Shown here: positions 1 through 7,600 of the stretch, piece by piece
Position numbering within the stretch: position 1 is the stretch's first letter
Layout of the letters: the number at the start of each line of letters is the position of its first letter
Assembly: GCF_029167645.1 (NCBI RefSeq)
Contig: NZ_CP119147.1
Span: 6,652,501-6,716,500 of the forward strand
Direction: 5' to 3'
From: Streptomyces sp. AM 2-1-1
GTDB taxonomy: Bacteria; Actinomycetota; Actinomycetes; Streptomycetales; Streptomycetaceae
DNA: 64,000 nt
Notes under the pieces: generated by a model
Told to the model about the DNA's origin: nothing
Databases searched by the model: none
What the model saw: only the letters and a program-made list of their open reading frames with translations
Translations under genes and position numbers: made by a program

Positions 1-471
1 AAGTCCGCCTCCGCGCTCACCGTCGCCGACGACGACGCGGGGGCGGACGCCCTGCTCGCCGCCCGCCGACTCGCGCTGCCCTCCCTCGAACGCCTCGGCC
101 GTCCCCTGATCGAGGACATCGCCGTCCCCCGCTCCCGGATGGCCGAAGCGGTGCGGGGCATCGCGGAGATCTCCGCCCGGCGCGGCGTACCGGTCTTCAC
201 CCTGGCCCACGCGGCGGACGGCAACCTGCACCCCGTCATCGTGGTCGACGCGGGCCCGGCCGGACTGCCCGAGGCGGCGTGGGAAGCGGCGGGCGACATC
301 TTCGCCCTCGCGCTGCGCCTGGGGGGCACACTCACCGGCGAACACGGCGTCGGCACCCTCAAACGCCAGTGGATCGCCGAGGAGTTGGGAGCGGAGAACC
401 ACGCGTTGCAACGGCGCATCAAGGCCGCGTTCGACCCGCACGCCATCCTGAACCCGGGGAAGGCCGTCTGA
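1..471 (+). CDS. FAD-linked oxidase, C-terminal part (GlcD/glycolate-oxidase-like), 5'-truncated
   Basis: The gene enters from outside the window and is open in frame from base 1 to the TGA at 469-471, giving the last 156 residues. The visible part is the cap/C-terminal domain of GlcD/D-lactate dehydrogenase-type flavoproteins: HAADGNLHP (metal/substrate-binding His region), GEHGVGTLKRQW and the terminal DPHAILNPGK signature. The FAD-binding PP-loop half must lie upstream. Such enzymes oxidise 2-hydroxy acids such as glycolate or D-lactate with FAD and pass electrons to a carrier; the substrate cannot be fixed from this fragment. It converges on the next gene across an 83-nt gap. Confidence 0.9.
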   Translation, partial: KSASALTVADDDAGADALLAARRLALPSLERLGRPLIEDIAVPRSRMAEAVRGIAEISARRGVPVFTLAHAADGNLHPVIVVDAGPAGLPEAAWEAAGDIFALALRLGGTLTGEHGVGTLKRQWIAEELGAENHALQRRIKAAFDPHAILNPGKAV

Positions 472-492
472 GTCGGGCACCGTACGGCCCGC

Positions 493-522
493 CCCCTCCA
501 CCACACGCCCCTCCACCACACG
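493..522. repeat. perfect 15-bp tandem duplication
   Basis: The unit CCCCTCCACCACACG occurs twice head to tail (493-507 and 508-522) in the short spacer between two convergent genes. No function is apparent; it looks like a simple replication-slippage duplication. Confidence 0.8.
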
Positions 523-554
523 CCGACCCGCCCCCGGGGTCCGGTGCGGCGGGG

Positions 555-1412
555 TCAGGGTGCGACGAAGAGGGAGGGGAACCGAGGGCCCAGCCAGGGT
601 TTGCGCCCCACGGCGAACACCTGGCCGCGGGCCATGGCCCGCCACGTGTCGCGTCGCCCCAGCGCGATGAGGAGGAAGGCGACGGGGTCGATGACGACGG
701 TGCAGTCGGGCCGCTCCGGCGGCCCCTCCGTGACCGTCACCGTGCCGTCGGCCAGCGTGACGCCGAACGCCGGGCCACCGCCACGCAACCGGACGCCGTA
801 CCGGGCCGTGAGACGGGCGGTGGCGGCCGTGTCGGCGACGCGCGGCATGACGCGGAGCAGGAACGGCACGCACAGGGCCACACGGCAGTCGTCGATCATG
901 TGGGGGCGGCGCAGCGCACGAGCGAGGTCGTGTCCGTGGCCCAGCATGTGCGTCAGCAGGTACGACGCGAGGACGGCCCGGTCCATCGGACCCAGCGGTG
1001 TGATCAGCGCGGATCGGTCGGCCGCCGCGCCGGGCCGTCCGGTCCGGGACCGTTCCGCGGCAACGAGGAACGCTTCGGCCTGCTCCACGATCATCGCCGC
1101 CAGCGGCTGTGCCCGGCGCTCCCCGAACGCGGCCAGCGCCCGCGCGTTGGCCGGTGCCAGGCTCTCCGGCGTCCCGTCCCCGTACGGGCGTTCGTGCCCG
1201 GCCGCGAGGTCCGCCATCAGCTCGTTGGCCAGCGCCAGATGGGCTGCGGCCTCCCCGACCGTCCACGCGGAACCGGGTACGGGGACCGAGGTGTCGGACA
1301 CCCCCCGCAGCAGCGTGGCGATGTCCTCGGCGGTCTTCCGTATCGCCTCTCGGAGCGGTTCCGGCAAGGCCCCGGATCCGTTCCCGTCCTGCCGTACCGT
1401 CGTCGGTCGCAC
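555..1412 (-). CDS. maleylpyruvate isomerase N-terminal/SCP2-type protein
   Basis: This 285-residue protein has the N-terminal DinB-like four-helix fold of mycothiol-dependent maleylpyruvate isomerases: SAWTVGEAAAHLA near residues 48-60 and the second metal-binding stretch LTHMLGHGHDLARAL around 150-165, with the His residues that bind the divalent metal. The C-terminal third resembles an SCP2/sterol-carrier-like domain. Family members isomerise or modify thiol-dependent substrates in mycothiol-using actinobacteria, but most are of unknown specificity and no reaction is assigned here. The start is a GTG preceded by a GAAGGGAAAG-like ribosome-binding site. It is divergent from the SDR gene across 332 nt. 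Confidence 0.8.
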   Translation of the reverse strand: MRPTTVRQDGNGSGALPEPLREAIRKTAEDIATLLRGVSDTSVPVPGSAWTVGEAAAHLALANELMADLAAGHERPYGDGTPESLAPANARALAAFGERRAQPLAAMIVEQAEAFLVAAERSRTGRPGAAADRSALITPLGPMDRAVLASYLLTHMLGHGHDLARALRRPHMIDDCRVALCVPFLLRVMPRVADTAATARLTARYGVRLRGGGPAFGVTLADGTVTVTEGPPERPDCTVVIDPVAFLLIALGRRDTWRAMARGQVFAVGRKPWLGPRFPSLFVAP

Positions 1413-1744
1413 GTCGCCCGCTTTCCCTTCGCCCCGCCCTCCCCGCTGTGCGGGGACGCGCGTACCCCATCACACTCCAGGACGCCGGACAATCCCTTCC
1501 GCGCACCGTCCGGGGGACCGCCGGACGTCAGGCGGGTCCCGCGGTCGGCGCGCGGCACGTTAGGGGGCCCGGAAATAGGGGTTGGCCGCTCACGGGGGCG
1601 GTGACACGGTGGTGCCGTCCCAGGAGCTGCCCGCCCCGCATCCGGCCCGACGTGTCCGGTGCGGGAGCCGAGCCCTCCCACCCCCGCCCGTGCGACCGCG
1701 CGTACGAACCCGCGCGCGGGTACCGGCACTTCCCAGGAGGTCTC
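1413..1744. promoter_or_regulatory. divergent intergenic region with two TAGGGG boxes
   Basis: No coding sequence is supported in these 332 nt. Two copies of TAGGGG followed by G or T lie on the plus strand at 1561-1567 and 1576-1583, 15 bp apart start to start, about 160-180 nt upstream of the SDR start. The same hexamer is repeated in the CCR/PKS intergenic region, so this may be a shared operator. An AGGAGG ribosome-binding site for the SDR gene is at 1735-1740. Confidence 0.4.
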
Positions 1745-2590
1745 ATGACCGACCGCCGCACCGTCCTCATCACCGGCACCTCCTCCGGCATCGGCCTGGC
1801 CACCGCGGTCGCCGCGGCCACGGCCGGCTGGAACGTCGTCGCGACCCTGCGCGACACCGGCAGGGCCGATGCCCTGCGCGCGGCCGTGGAGGCGGCCGGT
1901 GTCGCCGAGCACGTGCGGATCGCGCGTCTCGACGTGACCGACCCGGCGTCCGTCACGGAAGCGGTCACCGGGGCGGTCGCCGCGTACGGGCGGCTCGACG
2001 CGGTGATCAACAACGCCGGGGTGGGACAGCTCGGCACCGTCGAGCAGATCGGCGTCGAGCCGTTCCGCGCCGTCATGGAGGTGAACTTCTTCGGGGTCGT
2101 GGAGGTGACGCTCGCGGCGCTCCCGCATCTGCGCGCGAGCGGAGGGCGGGTCATCACCGTCAGCAGTCTCGGCGGAGTGATCGGCCAGCCCTTCAACGAG
2201 GCCTACTGCGCGGCCAAGTTCGCGGTCGAAGGGTTCCTGGAGTCACTCGCTCCGGTCGCGGCGAGCACCGGGGTGCGGGTCTCCGTGGTCGAACCCGGTC
2301 CGGTGGCCAGTGAGTTCGTCGCGTCCCTCGGGCCGTCCGTGCCGGGGCTGACCGAGGCCGCGGGCCCCTACGACGCCGCCTTCAAGGCGTACCTCGGTAC
2401 CACGGAGGGCCTCTTCGACCAGGCGCAGAGCTCGGCCGGAGCGGCGGCCTCCGTGGTGGACGTACTCACCGCCGAGCGGCCCGCGTTCAGGGTGCAGACC
2501 TCCGGCCTCGCACGGGACCTCGCCGGGATCAAGCTGGCCGACCTCGACGGTTCCGCCGTCCAGACGTTCACCACGCCCTGGCTGTCCTGA
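1745..2590 (+). CDS. short-chain dehydrogenase/reductase (classical SDR)
   Basis: The 281-residue protein starts at an ATG four bases after a perfect AGGAGG. It carries the classical SDR signature: TGTSSGIG (NADP/NAD-binding, near residues 10-17), NNAG (around 88-91), the catalytic Ser in VSSLGG and the YxxxK pair in YCAAK. It should oxidise or reduce a carbonyl/hydroxyl with a nicotinamide cofactor; the substrate is unknown. It converges with the KAS III gene. The TAGGGG boxes upstream resemble those between the CCR and PKS genes, so it may belong to the polyketide regulon as a tailoring or extender-unit enzyme, but this is inference. It could equally be an unrelated housekeeping SDR. Confidence 0.88.
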   Translation: MTDRRTVLITGTSSGIGLATAVAAATAGWNVVATLRDTGRADALRAAVEAAGVAEHVRIARLDVTDPASVTEAVTGAVAAYGRLDAVINNAGVGQLGTVEQIGVEPFRAVMEVNFFGVVEVTLAALPHLRASGGRVITVSSLGGVIGQPFNEAYCAAKFAVEGFLESLAPVAASTGVRVSVVEPGPVASEFVASLGPSVPGLTEAAGPYDAAFKAYLGTTEGLFDQAQSSAGAAASVVDVLTAERPAFRVQTSGLARDLAGIKLADLDGSAVQTFTTPWLS

Positions 2591-2622
2591 CCCTCCTGGC
2601 CCGGCTCTCCCCGGCCCCGGCT

Positions 2623-2643
2623 CTCCCCGGCCCCCGGGGGGAG
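2623..2643. terminator. possible terminator hairpin between convergent SDR and KAS III genes
   Basis: CTCCCCGG, a short C-rich loop, then CCGGGGGGAG forms a GC stem with two unpaired G. It lies in the 57-nt gap between convergent stop codons. There is no T-run, as is usual in Streptomyces. Confidence 0.4.
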
Positions 2644-2647
2644 CAGC

Positions 2648-3793
2648 TCAGGGCAGCGCCACCACCTGGGCCGCGTGCGCCAGTCCGGCACCGAAGCCCA
2701 CCAGCAGCGCGAGGCCGCCCCGGGGCACCGCGCCCCGGGCGAGCAGCTCCTCCAGGGCGAGCGGAATGGACGCCGCGGAGGTGTTGCCCGCCCGCACGAT
2801 GTCGCGGGCGACCACCACGTGGGGCGGCAGCCGCAGAGCGGCGGCCGCCCCCTCGATGATGCGCAGGTTGGCCTGGTGCGGTACGAACGCGGCCAGGTCG
2901 CCCGGTGCCAGCCCGGCCGCGTCGAGCGCGGCCCGGGCGGCCCCCGGCACCGTCGCCACCGCCCACCGGAAGACGGCGGGGCCGTCCATCCGCAGCGTCG
3001 GGGGCGCGGTGCCGGCCGCCGCGCCCACCGCGGGCCAGGGCGCCGAGTGGGCGATGGCCTCGTGGCGGTCGCCCTCGGAACCCCAGACCACCGGCCCGAT
3101 CCCCGGCTCGGCCGCCGGTCCGACGACCACCGCGCCGGCCCCGTCCCCGAAGAGGAACGCCGTCCCGCGGTCCGTCGGGTCCACGATGTCGGACATCCGC
3201 TCGGATCCCACCACGACGACGTTCCTGCTGCTCCCCGACCTGATCAACGCGTCGGCCGTCGCCAGTGCGTGGCAGAACCCCGCGCAGGCCGCCCCCAGGT
3301 CCATGGCGCCGGCCGACCGCGCCCCGATGAGATGGGCTATCCGGGGAGCGGCCGGCGGGGACTGCTCACGGTGGGACATCGAGGCCAGCAGGACCGTGTC
3401 CACGCTCGACGGCGCGACCCCGGCCTGGGCCAGCGCCTTCAGCGAGGCGGCCGCCGCCATGGCGACCACCGTCTCGTCCGGTGCGGCGAACCGCCGGGAG
3501 ACGATCCCCGACCTGCGCCGTATCCACTCGTCGCTCGAATCGATCGGCCCCGCGACCTCGTCGTTCTCCACCACCCGGGCGGGCCGGTAGGCACCCACGC
3601 CGAGAATGCGGGAACCAGCGACGGGGGCCGCCGCCCGCAACGTCGCCGTACCGCGCACGGCCGGCTCGCTCGCACCGCCCGCCGTTGCGGCCGTACCGCC
3701 CGGGGCCGGGGAGCCCGCCGCCTCTCCGGCGGCTCGGCTGCCGTCCTTCGACCGGCTCTCCGTCGACCCGCCGCCCGTCGTACCGGCGCTCAT
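2648..3793 (-). CDS. beta-ketoacyl-ACP synthase III family protein (RevR-like)
   Basis: The 381-residue protein has the FabH triad: Cys170 in LGAACAGF, His306 in FVPHQAN and Asn337 in AGNTSA. An Ala/Gly/Ser-rich extension of about 55 residues precedes the fold; the start is supported by an ATGA overlap with the FAAL-like gene upstream. KAS III enzymes condense an acyl-CoA with malonyl-ACP; some relatives act as acyltransferases. Its place in a ligase-CCR cassette matches revR/revS/revT of reveromycin biosynthesis (recalled from the literature), where these genes supply 2-alkylmalonyl-CoA. It is therefore inferred to help generate or elongate the enoyl precursor rather than to prime the PKS, which has its own KSQ loading module. 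It is the last gene of the minus-strand operon. Confidence 0.88.
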   Translation of the reverse strand: MSAGTTGGGSTESRSKDGSRAAGEAAGSPAPGGTAATAGGASEPAVRGTATLRAAAPVAGSRILGVGAYRPARVVENDEVAGPIDSSDEWIRRRSGIVSRRFAAPDETVVAMAAAASLKALAQAGVAPSSVDTVLLASMSHREQSPPAAPRIAHLIGARSAGAMDLGAACAGFCHALATADALIRSGSSRNVVVVGSERMSDIVDPTDRGTAFLFGDGAGAVVVGPAAEPGIGPVVWGSEGDRHEAIAHSAPWPAVGAAAGTAPPTLRMDGPAVFRWAVATVPGAARAALDAAGLAPGDLAAFVPHQANLRIIEGAAAALRLPPHVVVARDIVRAGNTSAASIPLALEELLARGAVPRGGLALLVGFGAGLAHAAQVVALP

Positions 3794-5688
3794 ATCGCCT
3801 CCGGTGCGGACGTAGGGAGGGTACGCGCCGCGAACTCGCCGTCCAGGTAACGGCGTCGGGTCTCGCGGCGCTGGACCTTCCCGCTCGACGTCTTCGGCAG
3901 GGACCCGCGCCGGACCAGCAGGATCTCGTCAGCCTCCAGTCGCTGTCCGTCGAGCACGGCCTCCCGGACACGTGCCCGCAGTCCTTCCGCGCCCCCGTCA
4001 CGCTGTGCCCGGCCGTCGGCCTCGACCACCAGGACGAGCCGCTCGGCCGCACCGTCGTCCACGGAGAACGCCGCCGCGCAGTTCGGCTGGAGCGCGTGGT
4101 CGGCGCTCTCGGCCGACACCTCGATGTCCTGGGGGTAGTAGTTGCGGCCCTTGCGGATGATCACGTCCTTCAACCGGCCCGTGACGAACAGTTCGCCGTC
4201 GTGCAGGAAGCCGAGGTCGCCGGTGCGCAGCCAGGTGCCCAGCTTCTCCTCACCGACCAGCCGCGCGCCGAAGGTGCGCAGGCTCTCCTCCGGCCGACCG
4301 TGGTAACCGTCCGCGACGCACGGGCCGTTGACCCAGATCTCGCCGACCGCGCCGTCCGGGAGCGGGGTCAGCTCCGCCGGATCAGCGATCCTGACCGAGG
4401 TCGTGCCGACCGTGGTGCCGCTGCCCACCGCGTGGACGGTACGCGGGGCGGCAGAGGGCCGCGGGGAGTCCGGCGACGCGGCCTCGCCGGCCGCCGGAGG
4501 TGCGGCGGGCGTGCCGACGGCCTGCTCGGCGCGGCCCTCGCGCAGCGCCTCGGCCGAGAGGACGAGCAGGGTGGGCTCCCGGTCCTCCCGGCTGCCGGTG
4601 GCCTTGAGGGTGTTCTCCGCCAGCCCGTAGCCGGGGCACATCGCGCTCGGCCGGAACCCCGCCGGGGCGAACGTCCCGGTGAAGGAGCGCACCGTGTCCC
4701 ACCGCACGGGCTCGGCTCCGTTGGCGGCCACCCGGAGGGAGGAGAGGTCCAGCCCGGCGGAGAGGCCGTTGTCGGTGGCGTCCCGGACGCAGAGTTCGTA
4801 CGCGAAGCTCGGTGCGGCGGTGTGGCTGCCCCGGAACCGGGAGATCGCCTCCAGCCAGCGTGAGGGCCGCCGGATGAAGGCCTCGGGAGCCATCAGGTAG
4901 GCGGGAATGCCCGCCCACAGCGGCAGCACGACTCCGAAGAGCATCCCCATGTCGTGGAAGAGCGGCAGCCAGTTGACGACGGCGCTGTCCGCCCGGCAGG
5001 GCCACAGCTGGTCCGTCTCGGCCACGTTGGCGCGGAAGTTGGCGTGGGTGACGCGGACGCCCTTCGGGTCTCCGGTGGAACCGGACGTGTACTGGAGCAG
5101 AGCGGTGTCGTCGGGACCGGCCGGGGGCAGCGGCCACGCGCCGTCCGGCTGGTCGTCCTCGGACCCGGCCCCCGGGCCGTCCCAGGCGTCGGAAGCGAGG
5201 AGGGTGAGCCCCGCCAGCTCCGGAGAGCCGCCGAAGCGCTGCTCCAGATCGCTTCTGACGGCGGTCGTGGTGAGCACGGTGGTGGTTCCCGCGTCGTCGG
5301 CTATGCGCCGCAGCCGCTCCAGGCCGCGCTGCCGGGTCGGCACCTGGACGGGAGCGCCCGCCACTCGGGCATACATGCAGGCGAGGAGCGAGGAGACGAA
5401 CTCCAGGCCGGAGGGGTAGAGCAGCACGACGGCCCCCCCGCGCAGCCCCGCCGCGTCGAGCGCCGCGGCGCGGGACAGCGCCGCACGATGGAGCTGGCGG
5501 TAGGTCAGCTCCTGCTCGGGGGTCTCGCCGTTGCGGAGGAACACGTAGGCGGGATCGTCCGGTCGGGTACGGGCGCGCAGGCGCAGCACCTCGGGGAGGC
5601 TCGGCAGTTCGCCCGTCGTGACGTCCGGAGCGTGTGAGGCGCGTGCCGGGAGGTCCAGGGTGGTGGATGCGGAAGCGGTGGCGGTCAT
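3790..5688 (-). CDS. fatty acyl-AMP ligase-like acyl-activating enzyme (RevS-like)
   Basis: A 632-residue ANL-superfamily enzyme with the P-loop LQYTSGSTGDPKGV, LPLFHDMG, CPGYGLAENTL, LRTGDLG, the hinge stretch GRLKDVIIRKGRNYYPQDIE and the catalytic Lys in LPKTSSGK. The YPQDIE and GLAENTL forms are typical of FAAL-like rather than ordinary acyl-CoA ligases. It activates a fatty acid as acyl-AMP for transfer to CoA or to an ACP phosphopantetheine. RevS of the reveromycin pathway belongs to this group and acts as a medium-chain acyl-CoA ligase, so the inferred job is activation of a medium-chain acid that becomes the alkylmalonyl extender. The start lies 109 nt after the CCR stop; the stop overlaps the KAS III start (ATGA). 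A FAAL loading a separate ACP is an alternative. Confidence 0.87.
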   Translation of the reverse strand: MTATASASTTLDLPARASHAPDVTTGELPSLPEVLRLRARTRPDDPAYVFLRNGETPEQELTYRQLHRAALSRAAALDAAGLRGGAVVLLYPSGLEFVSSLLACMYARVAGAPVQVPTRQRGLERLRRIADDAGTTTVLTTTAVRSDLEQRFGGSPELAGLTLLASDAWDGPGAGSEDDQPDGAWPLPPAGPDDTALLQYTSGSTGDPKGVRVTHANFRANVAETDQLWPCRADSAVVNWLPLFHDMGMLFGVVLPLWAGIPAYLMAPEAFIRRPSRWLEAISRFRGSHTAAPSFAYELCVRDATDNGLSAGLDLSSLRVAANGAEPVRWDTVRSFTGTFAPAGFRPSAMCPGYGLAENTLKATGSREDREPTLLVLSAEALREGRAEQAVGTPAAPPAAGEAASPDSPRPSAAPRTVHAVGSGTTVGTTSVRIADPAELTPLPDGAVGEIWVNGPCVADGYHGRPEESLRTFGARLVGEEKLGTWLRTGDLGFLHDGELFVTGRLKDVIIRKGRNYYPQDIEVSAESADHALQPNCAAAFSVDDGAAERLVLVVEADGRAQRDGGAEGLRARVREAVLDGQRLEADEILLVRRGSLPKTSSGKVQRRETRRRYLDGEFAARTLPTSAPEAI

Positions 5689-5797
5689 GGGGTGTCAGGC
5701 CTCTCGTCGCTGCGGCGTGGGTCGCCGGTGCGTTCGGCGGGGAGCGCTCGTGGCGGGAGCGGGAGCGGGGGCGCGGTACGCACTCCGCCCGGTGCGC

Positions 5798-7153
5798 TCA
5801 CCGGGCGAGCGCCGGCTGCGGGAGGAGCGCGGAGCGCAGCGGACCGAGTCGCTCCTCGCCGATCCGGGCCCGCAGACCGGGATCGGTCACGCCGAGGCCC
5901 GCCTCGGGGGCGAGCGCCAGGACACCGACCTTGCCGGTGTGGCTGTTCGTCTGCACCAGGCGGGCCGCCTCACCGACCTCGTCCAGCGGATACACCTCGG
6001 AGAGGACCGGTGCGACGCTGCCCAGCTTGAGCAGCCGCATCATCTCCGCCGCCTCGTGGAGGTTCATTCCGTGGCTGCCCACGATGCGCTTGAGGTTCAT
6101 CCAGAAGTACCGGTTGTCGAAGCTGTGGTCGTAGCCGGTGCTCGAACCGCAGGTGACGACCGTGCCGCCGCGCCGGGCGACGATCACCGAAATGCCGAAG
6201 GTGGCCCGGCCGACGTGGTCGAACACCACGTGCGGGTCCTCGCCGAGTTCCGCCCGGATGGCGCGGCCGAGCCGCTTGGCCAGCTCCACCGTCCCGGGCC
6301 CGGAGCCCGGATCCCCGCCGATGCCGATCTCCTCGCGGTTGATCACCACATCGCAGCCGAGTTTCCGCAGTTGCTCCGCCTTGGCCTCGGAGTTGACGAC
6401 TCCGACCGGGATCCCCCCGCCGTTCTTGACCAGCTGGACGGCGAACGCGCCCAGCCCGCCGGTGGCGCCCCAGATCAGGACGATGTCACCCTGCTTGATG
6501 CGGGCGCCCCGGTCACTGACCAGCATGCGGTACGCGGTGCCGCCGCAGAGCGGCACGCAGGCGGCTTCCTCCCAGGTCAGGTGGGCCGGCTTGGGCAGCA
6601 GTTGGCTGGCCCGCACCACGGTGTAGTGCGCCAGGCCGCCGAAGTTGGTCTCGTACCCCCAGGCCTTCTGATCGGCACCGAGCATGCCGTCGGAGTGCGT
6701 CACCGGGTCCTGCTCGTCCACCACCGCCGCGTTGACGGCGACGTGGTCACCCACCTTCCAGCGCCGGACCCCGGCTCCCGTGCGCACGATCACGCCGGCC
6801 GCATCGGAGCCCACGACCTGGAACGGCTGGTCGTGGCGGGCGTTGTAGCCCCCGGTACGGGCATAGCGCTTGAGGGCGTTGAAGGTGGAGACGGGCTGGA
6901 AGGTGGCCGACCAGACGGTGTTGTAGTTGATGGAGCTGGCCATGACGGCGACCAGCACCTCGTCCGGAGCGAGTTCCGGCATCGGAACCCGGTCCACCCG
7001 CAACGAGCGGCGTACGTCCTTGTCCGCCTCGCCGTCGAATATCCCGACGTCCTCCTGCCGGATGTGGGCGGCCACGAATTCCTTGGGCACGGGGGCGCTC
7101 TCCAGTTCCTCGGGGGAGGCCCCCCGGAGAACTGCCTCGGTCAGTGCATCCAT
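5798..7153 (-). CDS. ccr: crotonyl-CoA carboxylase/reductase family (2-alkenyl-CoA, RevT-like)
   Basis: A 451-residue medium-chain reductase of the CCR family, which reductively carboxylates 2-enoyl-CoA with NADPH and CO2 to give 2-alkylmalonyl-CoA. Visible hallmarks are VVGSDAAGVIVRTG, GDHVAVN, the nucleotide-binding GATGGLGAFAVQLVKN and the C-terminal FWMNLKRIVGSHG. The ATG at 7153 gives the usual CCR N-terminus; an in-frame start 24 codons upstream adds atypical residues. It heads the CCR-ligase-KAS III operon and is divergent from the PKS genes. It should supply the branched extender for the AT of module 3. Whether it prefers crotonyl-CoA (ethylmalonyl) or longer enoyl-CoAs cannot be read reliably; the accompanying ligase and KAS III favour longer chains. 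Confidence 0.9.
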   Translation of the reverse strand: MDALTEAVLRGASPEELESAPVPKEFVAAHIRQEDVGIFDGEADKDVRRSLRVDRVPMPELAPDEVLVAVMASSINYNTVWSATFQPVSTFNALKRYARTGGYNARHDQPFQVVGSDAAGVIVRTGAGVRRWKVGDHVAVNAAVVDEQDPVTHSDGMLGADQKAWGYETNFGGLAHYTVVRASQLLPKPAHLTWEEAACVPLCGGTAYRMLVSDRGARIKQGDIVLIWGATGGLGAFAVQLVKNGGGIPVGVVNSEAKAEQLRKLGCDVVINREEIGIGGDPGSGPGTVELAKRLGRAIRAELGEDPHVVFDHVGRATFGISVIVARRGGTVVTCGSSTGYDHSFDNRYFWMNLKRIVGSHGMNLHEAAEMMRLLKLGSVAPVLSEVYPLDEVGEAARLVQTNSHTGKVGVLALAPEAGLGVTDPGLRARIGEERLGPLRSALLPQPALAR

Positions 7154-7600
7154 GTCTGAACTCCGCTCGGATCGCCGGCACGCGAATCCCTCGCATGCTT
7201 TCCCATCGACGCTACGGCGGCCCATTTCCGGAGCGGAACCCCTAATCCACCGACCCTAGGGGGTTGCTTCCGGGAGCCGGCGGGACCGACGTCCGCCCAG
7301 CGAACTGCCTGGTGGCGACGGAGTGATGGGGGTCATAGGGGGAGGCTAGGGGTAGGCGCCGCCACCCCGGGGTGCGAAGAATGTGGGAGGTGGTGCCGAG
7401 GCTTGGCCACGGACCGTTCGTGGACGGGCTTCCGCGTTCCAGAAAGGGGACGCCGGACTTCGGAAAGCGTGACGAACGCGTTCGGGGAGACATTCCGACG
7501 GCCTTTCCCACCCGAGCTCCGGTAGGGCGTTCCGGGGAATCCCGGAATGCGGCCCGCGCCACCGGAGACGCTCCGCGCGACGTACGAGAGAGGCTCGGCG
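7154..7600. promoter_or_regulatory. divergent CCR/PKS promoter region with four TAGGGG boxes
   Basis: These 447 nt separate the divergent CCR and PKS genes and hold no supported gene. An inverted pair AACCCCTA (7237-7244) and TAGGGGGTT (7257-7265), 12 nt apart, lies near the CCR side. Two direct copies, TAGGGGG (7336-7342) and TAGGGGT (7347-7353), are 11 bp apart, one helical turn, nearer the PKS side. The arrangement suggests binding sites for a pathway regulator, the obvious candidate being the LAL protein at 30.2-33.1 kb. Promoter hexamers were not identified. Confidence 0.5.

Noticed and set aside
493..522. CRISPR or attachment-site repeat
   Set aside because: It is a single head-to-tail duplication of 15 bp without spacers, integrase or tRNA nearby.
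7547..7600. Upstream ATG for PKS1
   Set aside because: It would add 18 residues without a ribosome-binding site; ATG 7601 has GAGAGAGG at the right distance and gives a normal N-terminus.
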